From Bacillota bacterium (GTDB taxonomy: Bacteria > Bacillota > Clostridia > Christensenellales > SZUA-584), in assembly GCA_023415915.1 (NCBI GenBank), contig JAEZIZ010000003.1, positions 36,521 through 100,520 of the forward strand: 64,000 bases of DNA. Direction: 5' to 3'. Every line of letters starts with the position of its first letter. The first letter of the stretch is position 1. This document shows, piece after piece, positions 8,565 through 16,686 of this stretch. The notes below the pieces were generated by a model. It made no database searches and was not told the DNA's origin. It saw nothing but the letters and a program-made list of their open reading frames with translations. A program made the translations under genes and the position numbers.

Positions 8565-9458
8565 TTATGCTTGCTTTATTTGTTTTACCGCGTTTTTGAT
8601 AGCTCTTATATGCTCGGGCGTCGTGCCGCAGCAGCCGCCTATAATATTCGCCCCCGCTTTAATGAGCTCGGGCACAAACGAAGCCATGACTTCGGGAGTA
8701 TCGGGATAAACGTCTCTGCCGCCTTCGCCTACCGGCAGGCCGGCGTTTGCGTGTACGAGTATTGGCTTATCAGGATATGCCGCTCTCATTTCCCTAACTA
8801 TATCTATCATGCGCTCTATGCCGTTGCCGCAATTCGTTCCTATTATGTCAGCGCCTGCTTCCACCGCCGCCTTCGCGGCGTCTGCGGGAGATACGCCCAT
8901 CATCGTTCTGTACTCGCCCGATATTGTCTTTTCGAACGTGAATGTGCAGATTACTTCGCACTTCGTATTCTCTTTAGCCGCCTTTACCGCTATGGCGGCT
9001 TCTTCCTTGTCGCTCATAGTCTCTATGCATATTGCGTCGGCGCCGCCCTTTTCAAGCGCAGCCGCCTGCTCTTTGAACGCGTCGTAAAGCTGCCGCTCCG
9101 TTACGTCCTCCATTATGAGCATCTTGCCCGTAGGGCCAATGGACGCTATTACGTATTTGTCATTGCCCGCCGCCTCGCGCGACGCTCTTGCCGCCGCTTC
9201 GTTTATCTCGGCGGTCCTGCCGTCCAGCCCGAAATGCTCAAGCTTAATGCGCGAGCCGCCAAAGCTGTTTGTCTCGACCATATCCGCGCCCGCGGCAATG
9301 TAACTATCGGCTATCGCTTTTACGTCCTCAAACCTTTCGATGTTCCAGCTTTCAGGACATTCGCCGGGTTTTAAGCCCTTATTATATAAAAACGTACCCC
9401 AGGCTCCGTCCGAGACGAGTATCGCGGTGCGCACGGCATCGGCTATTTTTCCAAGCAT
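8565..9458 (-). CDS. Homocysteine S-methyltransferase domain protein
   Basis: 297-residue single-domain homocysteine methyltransferase, related to the N-terminal domain of MetH and to BHMT/MmuM. It would pass a methyl group to homocysteine to make methionine. The zinc thiolates are visible: Cys210 in GTNCGNG and Cys276-Cys277 in GGCCGTT. The N-terminal SDGAWGTFLY strand is also typical. There is no folate or cobalamin domain, so the donor must be external or on another protein. Start ATG 9458 has AAGGAAG upstream; a TTG two codons earlier is too close to that site. It follows the URO-D-family gene by 15 bp and ends the operon. Confidence 0.88.
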   Translation of the reverse strand: MLGKIADAVRTAILVSDGAWGTFLYNKGLKPGECPESWNIERFEDVKAIADSYIAAGADMVETNSFGGSRIKLEHFGLDGRTAEINEAAARASREAAGNDKYVIASIGPTGKMLIMEDVTERQLYDAFKEQAAALEKGGADAICIETMSDKEEAAIAVKAAKENTKCEVICTFTFEKTISGEYRTMMGVSPADAAKAAVEAGADIIGTNCGNGIERMIDIVREMRAAYPDKPILVHANAGLPVGEGGRDVYPDTPEVMASFVPELIKAGANIIGGCCGTTPEHIRAIKNAVKQIKQA

Positions 9459-9473
9459 AAACAATCTTCCTTT

Positions 9474-10883
9474 TTACCAGAGTACTGTGGTCCACAGGTA
9501 GTTGTACGCCGCCGCGTCGTTCGCCTGCCATTTGCTCTTTACGAGTTCCACGTCCCCGGTAAGGCAGCGGTAGTCCTTTGACTCTTCTTCCCATGGCCGC
9601 ACAACTCCCGGCGGGCGCTTGCCCTGCGGTATGTTCTGCGGGCCGTGGCTGCCGCGCTTTACCCCTTCGTGCCCTTGCGAGTATACGCCATGCTCCAGCG
9701 TATACTCCACGGCGGTTTCAAGGTTTTCAGGTATAATATCGTGCATCATAAGCGCAGTAGCGTCGAGTATATACCCTCCACCCGGCTTCATTACCTCAAA
9801 CAGCTGCTTTAAGTGGCTGCGTACGTCGTCTTTGCTTCCACGTGCCAGAACGTCGTAGGATAGGCCGCCGCTTATTGCGAATTTGCCTTTAAATGCCTTG
9901 GCCGCCGTTGCCGGGTCGCCCTTGTCGAGATGGTATATTATGCTTCCCTCCGGCAGCTCGAGCAGTGCATTGTAATGCGCCTCCCAGTTGCCTTCGCCGT
10001 AGAAAAGTATCTGATAGCCTTTCGAGATTATCTCTTCGAACACCGGCTTAAGCGTCGGCCAGAATATCGTGTCGAACGTTTCCTGCGAGAAGAACGGCAC
10101 GCAGCCGCGATGCGCCCATATAGTTATCGGGACTTTCTTTTCGGGGTCCGCACCGCCGAGAGCGTTCGCCACTATGTGCGGCATCAACGCTTCGCACGCT
10201 TTTAATACTTCTTCCGGGCGCTCTATAGTATCTATCGCCGTCTCCATATAGCCGCGGAACTTATCGGAAAGTATATCAAGAGGCGCTTTTATCATGCCCG
10301 CGTTTGCGCCCACCAAACCGGATTCGTATTTCAAGGCGTAGGCGGCAGGCCCGAACGCGTTCATGTAATTAGCGTAAGCCAATGCGCCCGATATAAGCGC
10401 AACGTTGTGATCAAAAGTCACCGGTTCTCCCAAGGCTTGCAGCCTCGTCGTTGCGCGCGGAAACCATTTGTTGAACAAAAAAGCGGTGGGGTCGTCGCTG
10501 AACTCCTCATACTCCGAGGCATGCATAAACAGCTCTTCTTCGGTCGCCGGTTCTCCGAACTGGTTCACGCTGTTCGTGTTTACGTCGACGCCCGGAACAT
10601 AGAGGTATTTCCACGAAGCGGATTTTGCGACGCCGTAATTGCTCCATATCGCGTTGAGCATTACGGAATCGACTCCCAGCTTTTCTCCCGCCTTTCTCGT
10701 CGCCTCAAACGCGAGGTTATAGTCGCACGCCACCTGCTGGTTCGTGTATCCCATATACCTCGCGGCCGCTTCCTGCATCAGAAAGCGCATCGGTATCCTG
10801 TCGGGCGTGCCGCAATCCATCGCGCAATAATACCTTGCCGCCCGCTCGTTATACAGCTTTTCAGTTTCGGGATTCTTAAACAT
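9474..10883 (-). CDS. URO-D-family protein (methyltransferase-like, COG0407 type)
   Basis: 469 residues with the uroporphyrinogen decarboxylase/MtaA-type TIM-barrel pattern. ERPEEVLKACEAL (221-233) and the C-terminal GGGYILDA segment are recognisable. In methylcobamide:CoM and similar methyltransferases a His-x-Cys zinc pair follows the central barrel strand; here that place reads LFYGEGNW (293-300), so these ligands are absent. True haem-pathway HemE is about 350 residues and this is clearly longer and divergent. Start ATG 10883 follows AAGGAGG. It lies between galM and the homocysteine methyltransferase, which suggests methyl-group or sugar-derivative metabolism, but I cannot name a reaction. 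Confidence 0.75.
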   Translation of the reverse strand: MFKNPETEKLYNERAARYYCAMDCGTPDRIPMRFLMQEAAARYMGYTNQQVACDYNLAFEATRKAGEKLGVDSVMLNAIWSNYGVAKSASWKYLYVPGVDVNTNSVNQFGEPATEEELFMHASEYEEFSDDPTAFLFNKWFPRATTRLQALGEPVTFDHNVALISGALAYANYMNAFGPAAYALKYESGLVGANAGMIKAPLDILSDKFRGYMETAIDTIERPEEVLKACEALMPHIVANALGGADPEKKVPITIWAHRGCVPFFSQETFDTIFWPTLKPVFEEIISKGYQILFYGEGNWEAHYNALLELPEGSIIYHLDKGDPATAAKAFKGKFAISGGLSYDVLARGSKDDVRSHLKQLFEVMKPGGGYILDATALMMHDIIPENLETAVEYTLEHGVYSQGHEGVKRGSHGPQNIPQGKRPPGVVRPWEEESKDYRCLTGDVELVKSKWQANDAAAYNYLWTTVLW

Positions 10884-10959
10884 ATGTGCCTCCTTAATAA
10901 TCAGCCCTTTCCTTCAGCGGAGGAGAGAAATACTGGTCTAACCATTTAATTATAACGCA

Positions 10960-11988
10960 TCAGCGCTTTACTGAAAAGCGGAATTTTGTTGCAGTGCGGT
11001 AAATTTCCCCGGCTTTAAGCACACAGGACGGAAAGTTTTCATGATTTATCGCGTCCGGATAGTTCTGCGTCTCAAGGCAGAAACCCCACCGGTTATGATA
11101 AGGCTTCTTGCCGTTTATGTCGCCCAAGAAATTCGACGTATAAAACTGCACAGCGGGCTGGTCGGAATATACCTCCAGCATCCTGCCGCTCGTTTCACAA
11201 TACGCGCTTGCGAAAAACCTCATGTCGCTGCCTTCTATTACGAAGTTGTGGTCATAGCCGTGCCCAAGCCGCATCTGCGGATGGTCAGAATCTATGCGCT
11301 CTCCTATTTTATGCGGCGTACTGAAATCGAAGGGCGTATACTTTGTGGGCGCTATCTCGCCCGTAGGTATCAGGTGTTCGTCGACAGGCGTAAAGTTAAG
11401 CGCGTTAAGCAGCAACTCATGGCCTAGTATGTCCGTTTCCGCGCCGTTTAAGTTGAAGTAAGAATGGTTCGTAAGGTTCACTATTGTGTCTTTATCCGAG
11501 CTCGCTTCAAACTCAAGCGTAAGCTCATCGTCGTCGCTCCACGTCATCACAACTTTCGCGGTAAGCTCGCCAGGGTATCCCTCTTCGCCGTCGGCGCTTA
11601 AATATGTAAGCAGCAGCTTATCGCCTTCTATCTGCGCGTCCCATACCCTTTTGTCGAATCCCAGTTTACCGCCGTGCAGGTGTGAGTACGGGTTTTCATT
11701 GCATTCCAAAACGTATTCCTTGCCGTTGAGATAAAACCTGCCGTTTGCTATCCTGTTTGCATACCTTCCCACCGTAACGCCCAAGAAAGGCTTGTTGTCC
11801 ATATATTCGTCTATCGTTTTGTACCCAAGTACCACGTCCGCCTTTCCCCCGTTTTTGTCGGGAACGACTATTTCCGTTATTGTCGCGCCGAAATTGGTTA
11901 CAGCAACTGTGTTACCTTTAGCATTTTTCAACGTATAAACAAATACATCCTTGCCGTCTTTGACTGCGACTTTTCGCTCACTTATCAT
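10960..11988 (-). CDS. galM: Aldose 1-epimerase (mutarotase)
   Basis: 342-residue mutarotase that interconverts alpha and beta anomers of aldoses in the cytoplasm. Typical motifs are visible: GRYANRIANGRF near residue 75, NLTNHSYFNL (catalytic His region) near 165 and the C-terminal GFCLETQNYPDA with the catalytic Glu. Start ATG 11988 has AGGAG eight bases upstream. It is the second gene of an operon led by a PfkB-type kinase, so the anomer it makes is probably the kinase or catabolic substrate. Length is normal for the family. Confidence 0.92.
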   Translation of the reverse strand: MISERKVAVKDGKDVFVYTLKNAKGNTVAVTNFGATITEIVVPDKNGGKADVVLGYKTIDEYMDNKPFLGVTVGRYANRIANGRFYLNGKEYVLECNENPYSHLHGGKLGFDKRVWDAQIEGDKLLLTYLSADGEEGYPGELTAKVVMTWSDDDELTLEFEASSDKDTIVNLTNHSYFNLNGAETDILGHELLLNALNFTPVDEHLIPTGEIAPTKYTPFDFSTPHKIGERIDSDHPQMRLGHGYDHNFVIEGSDMRFFASAYCETSGRMLEVYSDQPAVQFYTSNFLGDINGKKPYHNRWGFCLETQNYPDAINHENFPSCVLKAGEIYRTATKFRFSVKR

Positions 11989-12033
11989 ATATTACAGGCT
12001 CCTTTTTATTTTATATGAACCAACCGGTTTCAG

Positions 12034-12990
12034 TCATATATTTATGCCGCGCGACTTTAGAAACGCGCGCACGTTTTCCGGTGTTACGCTTGGGCTGGTA
12101 GCTCCGACATGCTGTATTTTCAGCGCCGCCGCGGCGTTTCCGAAGCGCACGCAGTCCTCCGTGTCCATTCCGCTGAGCATGGCGCTTAAAAAACCTGCGA
12201 CGAAGTTATCTCCCGCTCCGGTGGTATCGGCAACCCTGACGCTGAACGCGGGTATCACGCCGCCTCTGCCGTTGCTGTAAAGATAACTCCCCTCTGCGCC
12301 CAGCTTTATTATAATTGTCTTAATACCCGTCTTGTTCGCTATAAATTCGGCCATGCGCCTGGGCCCTGTTTCGCCGGTCAGGTGCTTTGCTTCCGCATAG
12401 CTTGGCATAAAGCAGTCAAGGTATTCCAAGTACTTGCGCACGCCCTCGAATCCTATATTAAAGTAATCAGTATTGGCATCCGCGCTGACGGTAAGCCCGC
12501 GCTCTTTCGCCGCGTGGAATATGCTTTCAATGCCGCCCGAGTCAAGCGGAGGGTGAAGAAAAAAGCTGCTGTAGTTAAGATGCCGCACGCCCGAGTCAAG
12601 CAGCGAATAATCAAAGTCGTCTTCGCACAGCGTCTCGCTGCTTCCCTGTGTAAAAAGGAAACACCTGTCGCCTTCCGAGTTTACCATCACACAGCTTACC
12701 GACGTATTGACACCTTTCTTTACGGCGACATGCGATACGTCCACTCCTCGGCTTTCCACCTGCCGCAGAAACTCGCCGCCGAACGCGTCGTCCCCCACCG
12801 CGGCGATAAGCGCGACGCTGTTGCCTAGTTGGCTCAAAGCAATGGAGCTGTTGGCTGCATCCCCGCCCGGCATTAATTTTAAGTTGTCTATGCGGGTAAG
12901 TTCGGTCTTGAAATCCAGCGTCTTGTACGGAAGCTTTACGGGAATATCGACCATCGCCGTTCCGAGGTTCAATATGTCATATCTGCTCAT
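12034..12990 (-). CDS. PfkB-family carbohydrate kinase
   Basis: 318-residue ribokinase-family kinase. The N-terminal substrate pattern PGGDAANSSIALSQLG (41-56) and the C-terminal signature DTTGAGDNF (255-263, catalytic base Asp261) are intact. It phosphorylates a sugar or nucleoside; the exact one is not visible. Start ATG 12990 follows AAAGGTG. It is the first gene of the operon with galM, a URO-D-family gene and a homocysteine methyltransferase, transcribed from the promoter at 13106-13134. Confidence 0.9.
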   Translation of the reverse strand: MSRYDILNLGTAMVDIPVKLPYKTLDFKTELTRIDNLKLMPGGDAANSSIALSQLGNSVALIAAVGDDAFGGEFLRQVESRGVDVSHVAVKKGVNTSVSCVMVNSEGDRCFLFTQGSSETLCEDDFDYSLLDSGVRHLNYSSFFLHPPLDSGGIESIFHAAKERGLTVSADANTDYFNIGFEGVRKYLEYLDCFMPSYAEAKHLTGETGPRRMAEFIANKTGIKTIIIKLGAEGSYLYSNGRGGVIPAFSVRVADTTGAGDNFVAGFLSAMLSGMDTEDCVRFGNAAAALKIQHVGATSPSVTPENVRAFLKSRGINI

Positions 12991-13105
12991 GCTGCACCTT
13001 TATTTCGTTTATCAGGCCGGTTAACTTAAGAGTCGGTAATTTACCTTACTTTTGAAGCTGTATCTTTGCTGTGTGAGCCTTGGCAAACAACGGTATTTCA
13101 TATAT

Positions 13106-13134
13106 AAAATATCATACGCGCTATCTTGGGTCAA
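13106..13134 (-). promoter_or_regulatory. Extended -10 SigA-type promoter of the pfkB-galM operon
   Basis: Minus strand TTGACC (13134-13129), 17-bp spacer, then TATTTT (13111-13106) preceded by TG at the extended -10 position. It is about 110 bp before the PfkB start codon. Confidence 0.6.
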
Positions 13135-13210
13135 GGCAACGATATGTTATGCCCGCAATCAGAAAACGTACAAACTGGATAGAAGGAGACTTCTTTTAAA
13201 AGCATTTAAT

Positions 13211-13307
13211 GTCATTCCGTCAGCTTCGCTTGAAGGAGTGTAAGCGACTAATAGATCTCCCTTCTTCAGAGCATTCTCCATGGGATTCCTCGCAAGCTCG
13301 GAATGAC
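13211..13307. repeat. Dispersed palindromic element A, copy 1
   Basis: Bounded by GTCATTCCG (13211-13219) and its exact inverse CGGAATGAC (13299-13307). The inside carries GGGATTCCTCGC. The same layout recurs at 32832-32935 and 35916-36015, with fragments near 50981 and 51406. It looks like a non-coding miniature repeat rather than a terminator. Confidence 0.7.
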
Positions 13308-13425
13308 AAATGGGGGGGCATCGACACTCTCAGATTGTTTTAACATTCTCTTGAATGATAGCAAAAAAACATACCATGCAATACGGTATGTCTTTAAAGT
13401 CAGTCAGGAATAATATTTGCCCCGC

Positions 13426-14580
13426 TTACGAGTCCAGTTCATACGATACGAGTTTCTTTATATTAAGCGACGGCGCTACGCCTGCAAGCAGAAATACCGC
13501 GCCGCTTGCTGCCGCTATCCAAAAAGGTACGGGCAGCGTGTAAACAGACATCCCTGTCGGGTCGGGGTCCAAAAACGACGGCAGCGACGTGCCGGCTATT
13601 ATGCCCGCAAGAACGCCAAACATTGCAATGGCAAGCATACGTATTATAAATATACGGCCGATATCTTTATCTCTTAAGCCTGTCCACTTCAGCATCTGCC
13701 ATTCGTTTTTATGCTCCAGCATTGATATCTTTGTTGACGACGCCGTCAGAGCAAAGAAGCAGAGCAGGGAAAATATGCTTATCACAATTAGATACGCTAT
13801 CTGCCCCTCCTGGCTGTCCCACTTTGCCTGCAATTCGTCGTTTATGTTGTCTATATTGAATCCCAGCGCAGTTATCCCGCGCGACACCTTTTCGGCGCAG
13901 CCTATATTGGTTATGCGCGCGCTCGCTTTTGCGCTTCCCTGCTGGCCGGGCGGCAGCAGTGCTTTTGCAGCGGCAACGCTGATATAGGCGGCGGGCTGCT
14001 CGTCCTCTTCCTCCGCCGACAGTATGCCGGATATTTTTGCGGTAACGGGTTTACCTTCGCCTGCAATAATCTTTATGCTTTCCTGAAGCCAGTCCACATC
14101 GGGCGCTTTAGTTTCCTCCGAATCCGTTTCGTCTCCGAAATATTCGTATCGCATATTGTCTTCTTTGCTCTTGAACTCTTTGCACGCCGCTTCGTTAAGC
14201 ACTATGTACGGCATTACGCCGCTTTCCGGAAACACGCCTCCTGCCTTGAACTTCCCGGTTAAATATGAAGGATATATGCCAATAAGGTTAAGCTCCGCCG
14301 AATAATCGCCCGCTGCAACATTGGCCGGAACTTCGAACACCGGGGTTACCGCCTTTACGTCCTCAATCTCCGACATCTTTGCTATATCGTGTTCGGTAAT
14401 ATCCGAGTCCTGCGACGAAAAGCTCAACTCATAAGGCTGCGATTTCTCCTGCTGCACCACCGCAAGCGCCGTACCCGCCACGCACATGCAAAACACGCCT
14501 ATAGCCGCGGCCGCGGCGGGAAGCACCGCCCATCTGGTAAGGCTTTTTATTGCGATGCGTGCAAGGTCAAAAATCCTCAT
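13426..14580 (-). CDS. ABC transporter permease, MacB/FtsX type
   Basis: 384-residue membrane protein: one N-terminal membrane segment (about 18-40), a large extracellular domain (about 45-260) and three C-terminal segments (about 265-285, 310-335, 353-375). This is the MacB/FtsX topology, used for mechanical transmission across the envelope rather than classical import. Start ATG 14580 follows AAGGTGAAGC and overlaps the preceding gene by 14 bp, which implies translational coupling. Its partner ATPase appears to be the degenerate protein encoded two genes upstream. It is the last gene of the operon. Confidence 0.85.
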   Translation of the reverse strand: MRIFDLARIAIKSLTRWAVLPAAAAAIGVFCMCVAGTALAVVQQEKSQPYELSFSSQDSDITEHDIAKMSEIEDVKAVTPVFEVPANVAAGDYSAELNLIGIYPSYLTGKFKAGGVFPESGVMPYIVLNEAACKEFKSKEDNMRYEYFGDETDSEETKAPDVDWLQESIKIIAGEGKPVTAKISGILSAEEEDEQPAAYISVAAAKALLPPGQQGSAKASARITNIGCAEKVSRGITALGFNIDNINDELQAKWDSQEGQIAYLIVISIFSLLCFFALTASSTKISMLEHKNEWQMLKWTGLRDKDIGRIFIIRMLAIAMFGVLAGIIAGTSLPSFLDPDPTGMSVYTLPVPFWIAAASGAVFLLAGVAPSLNIKKLVSYELDS

Positions 14581-15979
14581 GCTGCTTCACCTTTTTCATG
14601 CGCGCAACAAGCAGTATTACAAGCACGGCGATTGCCGCACCGCCTACTATAAGCGATATCCACCACTGGCTCGCCTTATCGGGCTCCTCTTCTGTCTCGG
14701 CGGAAGCGGGGCTTATTACGGGCGGGTTTATCATTGTGAATATATCGACTTCCTCGGCATACTCCTGCCCGTTGCCGTCCTCGTACTTAAGGGTAATCTT
14801 GCCGCTTGTTGTCCCGTATTTATCGTCGCCTTCATAGCCTTCCGTCATGCTTTTCATGCCTATAAACACGTCCATTTCGCCTTCGCCGTCCGTGCCCGGC
14901 TCCATGTTTCCTATAAAGGCTACCTCGGAAGGTATAAGGCCGGGCGCCGCGAGTTCGCACCGCACGTTATAGACCATTCCGCGCCCCATGTTCATCACCT
15001 GGAACTTTAAAGGCATCGTGTCGCCCGCATTGACTTCGGCAGGGATCTTCGGCGGTTCCATCTTTACATTAAGGGGCTGTGCCACCGTAACCTGAACGGT
15101 ACCCGACGAGGAAAGCGGCGACGCGTTTGAATCCTCGTAATCTATCGCCAGCGTTATGTTATACCTCTGGGCTGGAGTTTCAAGGTCGACTTTGTAGTCG
15201 AGCACTAGGTCAGTGGTCTTGTCCTTTGCCAGCTTGCCAATAAAAATGGTGCTTGTGTCGTTTTGCAATGCGAAGTTCGGGCAGTCGCAGGAAACCGTGA
15301 CCGTCATGTTCTGTATGGACTTCTTTGTACTCGTGTTCTTAAGCGTTACCGTTGCCTTAAAACTTTCGCCCGCGTTTACGGGCGAGGGATTTATGCTGTA
15401 CCCGCTTACTATTACTTTAGGCTGCGACTGCGGTTTGGGCGTTGCTTCCTGAGCGTTAGGGTCTTTACCGTCGGTAATCGTTACATATGCCGTAAACGTC
15501 TGCTGCACCGGGTTCCCCCCGGAGATTGCCGTGACGTCTATACTCACCGGGTAAACACCGTTTAAGCGGCCCGCGGCAAGTTCGAGATCGAACCGCACAA
15601 GATACGACGGAACCGTGGAAGCGCCTCCGTTTACAGCGTTGTTTGCGAGGCTGACAGCCTTCTGATAGTTCTTGTACACAAAAGGCGACGCCGACGTTTC
15701 ACCGAGCGTGGGAGTAACCGTGATGATATTTCCGTCCACCGCACTCCCCGGATTGACAACAAGCGGAATAATTATAGTCGCTATGCCGCCGCTTACCGTA
15801 GGCATATACCCGTCCTTATACGCCCTGTCCATACCGTCGTATACGTTTACGTTGTCTATCGAAAGAACCGCGTCTCCCCCGCCGTTTCCGCCTCCTATAC
15901 CGCCTTCGCCTTCGGCAAGCGCCGCGGCGGGCGCAATGCAAAGTATCATTATAGCAAGAATAATACTTAGTTTTCTCAT
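14567..15979 (-). CDS. Membrane-anchored surface protein with CARDB/Ig-like repeats
   Basis: 470-residue secreted protein. Residues 1-24 form a signal peptide ending in AAALAEG; residues about 440-462 form a membrane anchor (WWISLIVGGAAIAVLV) with a short basic cytoplasmic tail. The exterior is built of beta-rich segments such as ISGYSINPSPVNAGESFKAT-like and VNAGDTMPLKFQVMN patterns, as in CARDB and COG1361 S-layer-type proteins. Start ATG 15979 has AGGAGGA upstream and forms an ATGA overlap with the ATPase gene. Sandwiched between an ATPase and a MacB/FtsX-type permease, it may be the extracellular partner of that complex (inference). Confidence 0.8.
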   Translation of the reverse strand: MRKLSIILAIMILCIAPAAALAEGEGGIGGGNGGGDAVLSIDNVNVYDGMDRAYKDGYMPTVSGGIATIIIPLVVNPGSAVDGNIITVTPTLGETSASPFVYKNYQKAVSLANNAVNGGASTVPSYLVRFDLELAAGRLNGVYPVSIDVTAISGGNPVQQTFTAYVTITDGKDPNAQEATPKPQSQPKVIVSGYSINPSPVNAGESFKATVTLKNTSTKKSIQNMTVTVSCDCPNFALQNDTSTIFIGKLAKDKTTDLVLDYKVDLETPAQRYNITLAIDYEDSNASPLSSSGTVQVTVAQPLNVKMEPPKIPAEVNAGDTMPLKFQVMNMGRGMVYNVRCELAAPGLIPSEVAFIGNMEPGTDGEGEMDVFIGMKSMTEGYEGDDKYGTTSGKITLKYEDGNGQEYAEEVDIFTMINPPVISPASAETEEEPDKASQWWISLIVGGAAIAVLVILLVARMKKVKQHEDF

Positions 15980-16647
15980 CGAATGTCCTCCTGAATTTTT
16001 CCGTGGCTTAACGTTATCAGCCTCTCCGCGTCCAAGGCCGGAGCCGCGCAGGTGAAGTAGAGCGCCGTGCAGCACCCGTATTCCCAGACGGCATGCATAG
16101 TGCCCGCGAACTGTTCGGTTTCCCTTTCGGACAGCGGCGCGAGTATATCATGCAGCAGCAGTATTTTCGGCCTCGCAATTAGCGCCTTGGCGACAGACGC
16201 TATCTGCGCTTCAAGCGCTGTCAGCTGTGAAGGGTAAGCATATGATATGTGCGCTATGCCCATAGTTTTAAGCTGCTCAAGTGCCGCTTTCCTGCGCTGC
16301 GCAGCCGGAATTCCCCTTGCGGCAAGCGGCAGCTCCACGTTTTCGAGCACCGTGAGCCCATTAAACAGCGATAGCGTTTGCGGCACGACGCCTATATACT
16401 TGTTGCGGAAGCGGGCGGCCATATCCCCGTCCATTTCATGCAGCGCTTTGCCCATCACAGTGACGCTGCCGGAGCTCGGCGGCTGCATGCCGACGATAAG
16501 CTTCATCAGTGTCCGTTTACCGCTGCCCGCCGGCCCGCGTATTATAACGCGCTGGTTCTCGCTTATATTAAGCGTGATATCGTTTACGGCGCGCTTTGCG
16601 CCGGGATACATCTTTACGACGTTTTTCAGCCTTATTACTTCACTCAT
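15976..16647 (-). CDS. Degenerate ABC ATPase (LolD/MacB type, probably catalytically dead)
   Basis: 223 residues that align along their whole length with LolD/FtsE-type ATPases, yet every catalytic motif is altered. Walker A reads GPAGSGKRT (38-46), with Arg45 in place of the magnesium-binding Ser/Thr. The signature reads LTALE (142-146) instead of LSGGQ. Walker B reads ILLLHD (162-167), with His where Asp and Asp where the catalytic Glu should be. The switch His is Cys200 (FTCA). The Q-loop Gln90 and Lys44 remain. The frame is intact, is coupled by ATGA to the next gene, and has normal length, so it is kept as a protein and is unlikely to be a decaying gene. It could act as a regulatory or structural subunit. 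Confidence 0.85.
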   Translation of the reverse strand: MSEVIRLKNVVKMYPGAKRAVNDITLNISENQRVIIRGPAGSGKRTLMKLIVGMQPPSSGSVTVMGKALHEMDGDMAARFRNKYIGVVPQTLSLFNGLTVLENVELPLAARGIPAAQRRKAALEQLKTMGIAHISYAYPSQLTALEAQIASVAKALIARPKILLLHDILAPLSERETEQFAGTMHAVWEYGCCTALYFTCAAPALDAERLITLSHGKIQEDIR

Positions 16648-16686
16648 TCGTTGACCGTAGCCTTTTTAACATTATTTCATTGCCCA

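Larger units (their letters stand above)
12991..13425. other. Intergenic region: operon promoter and repeat element A
   Basis: 435 bp between the PfkB gene and the end of the envelope operon. It holds a minus-strand promoter at 13106-13134 and one copy of the dispersed palindromic element A at 13211-13307. No reading frame here looks like a gene. Confidence 0.7.
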
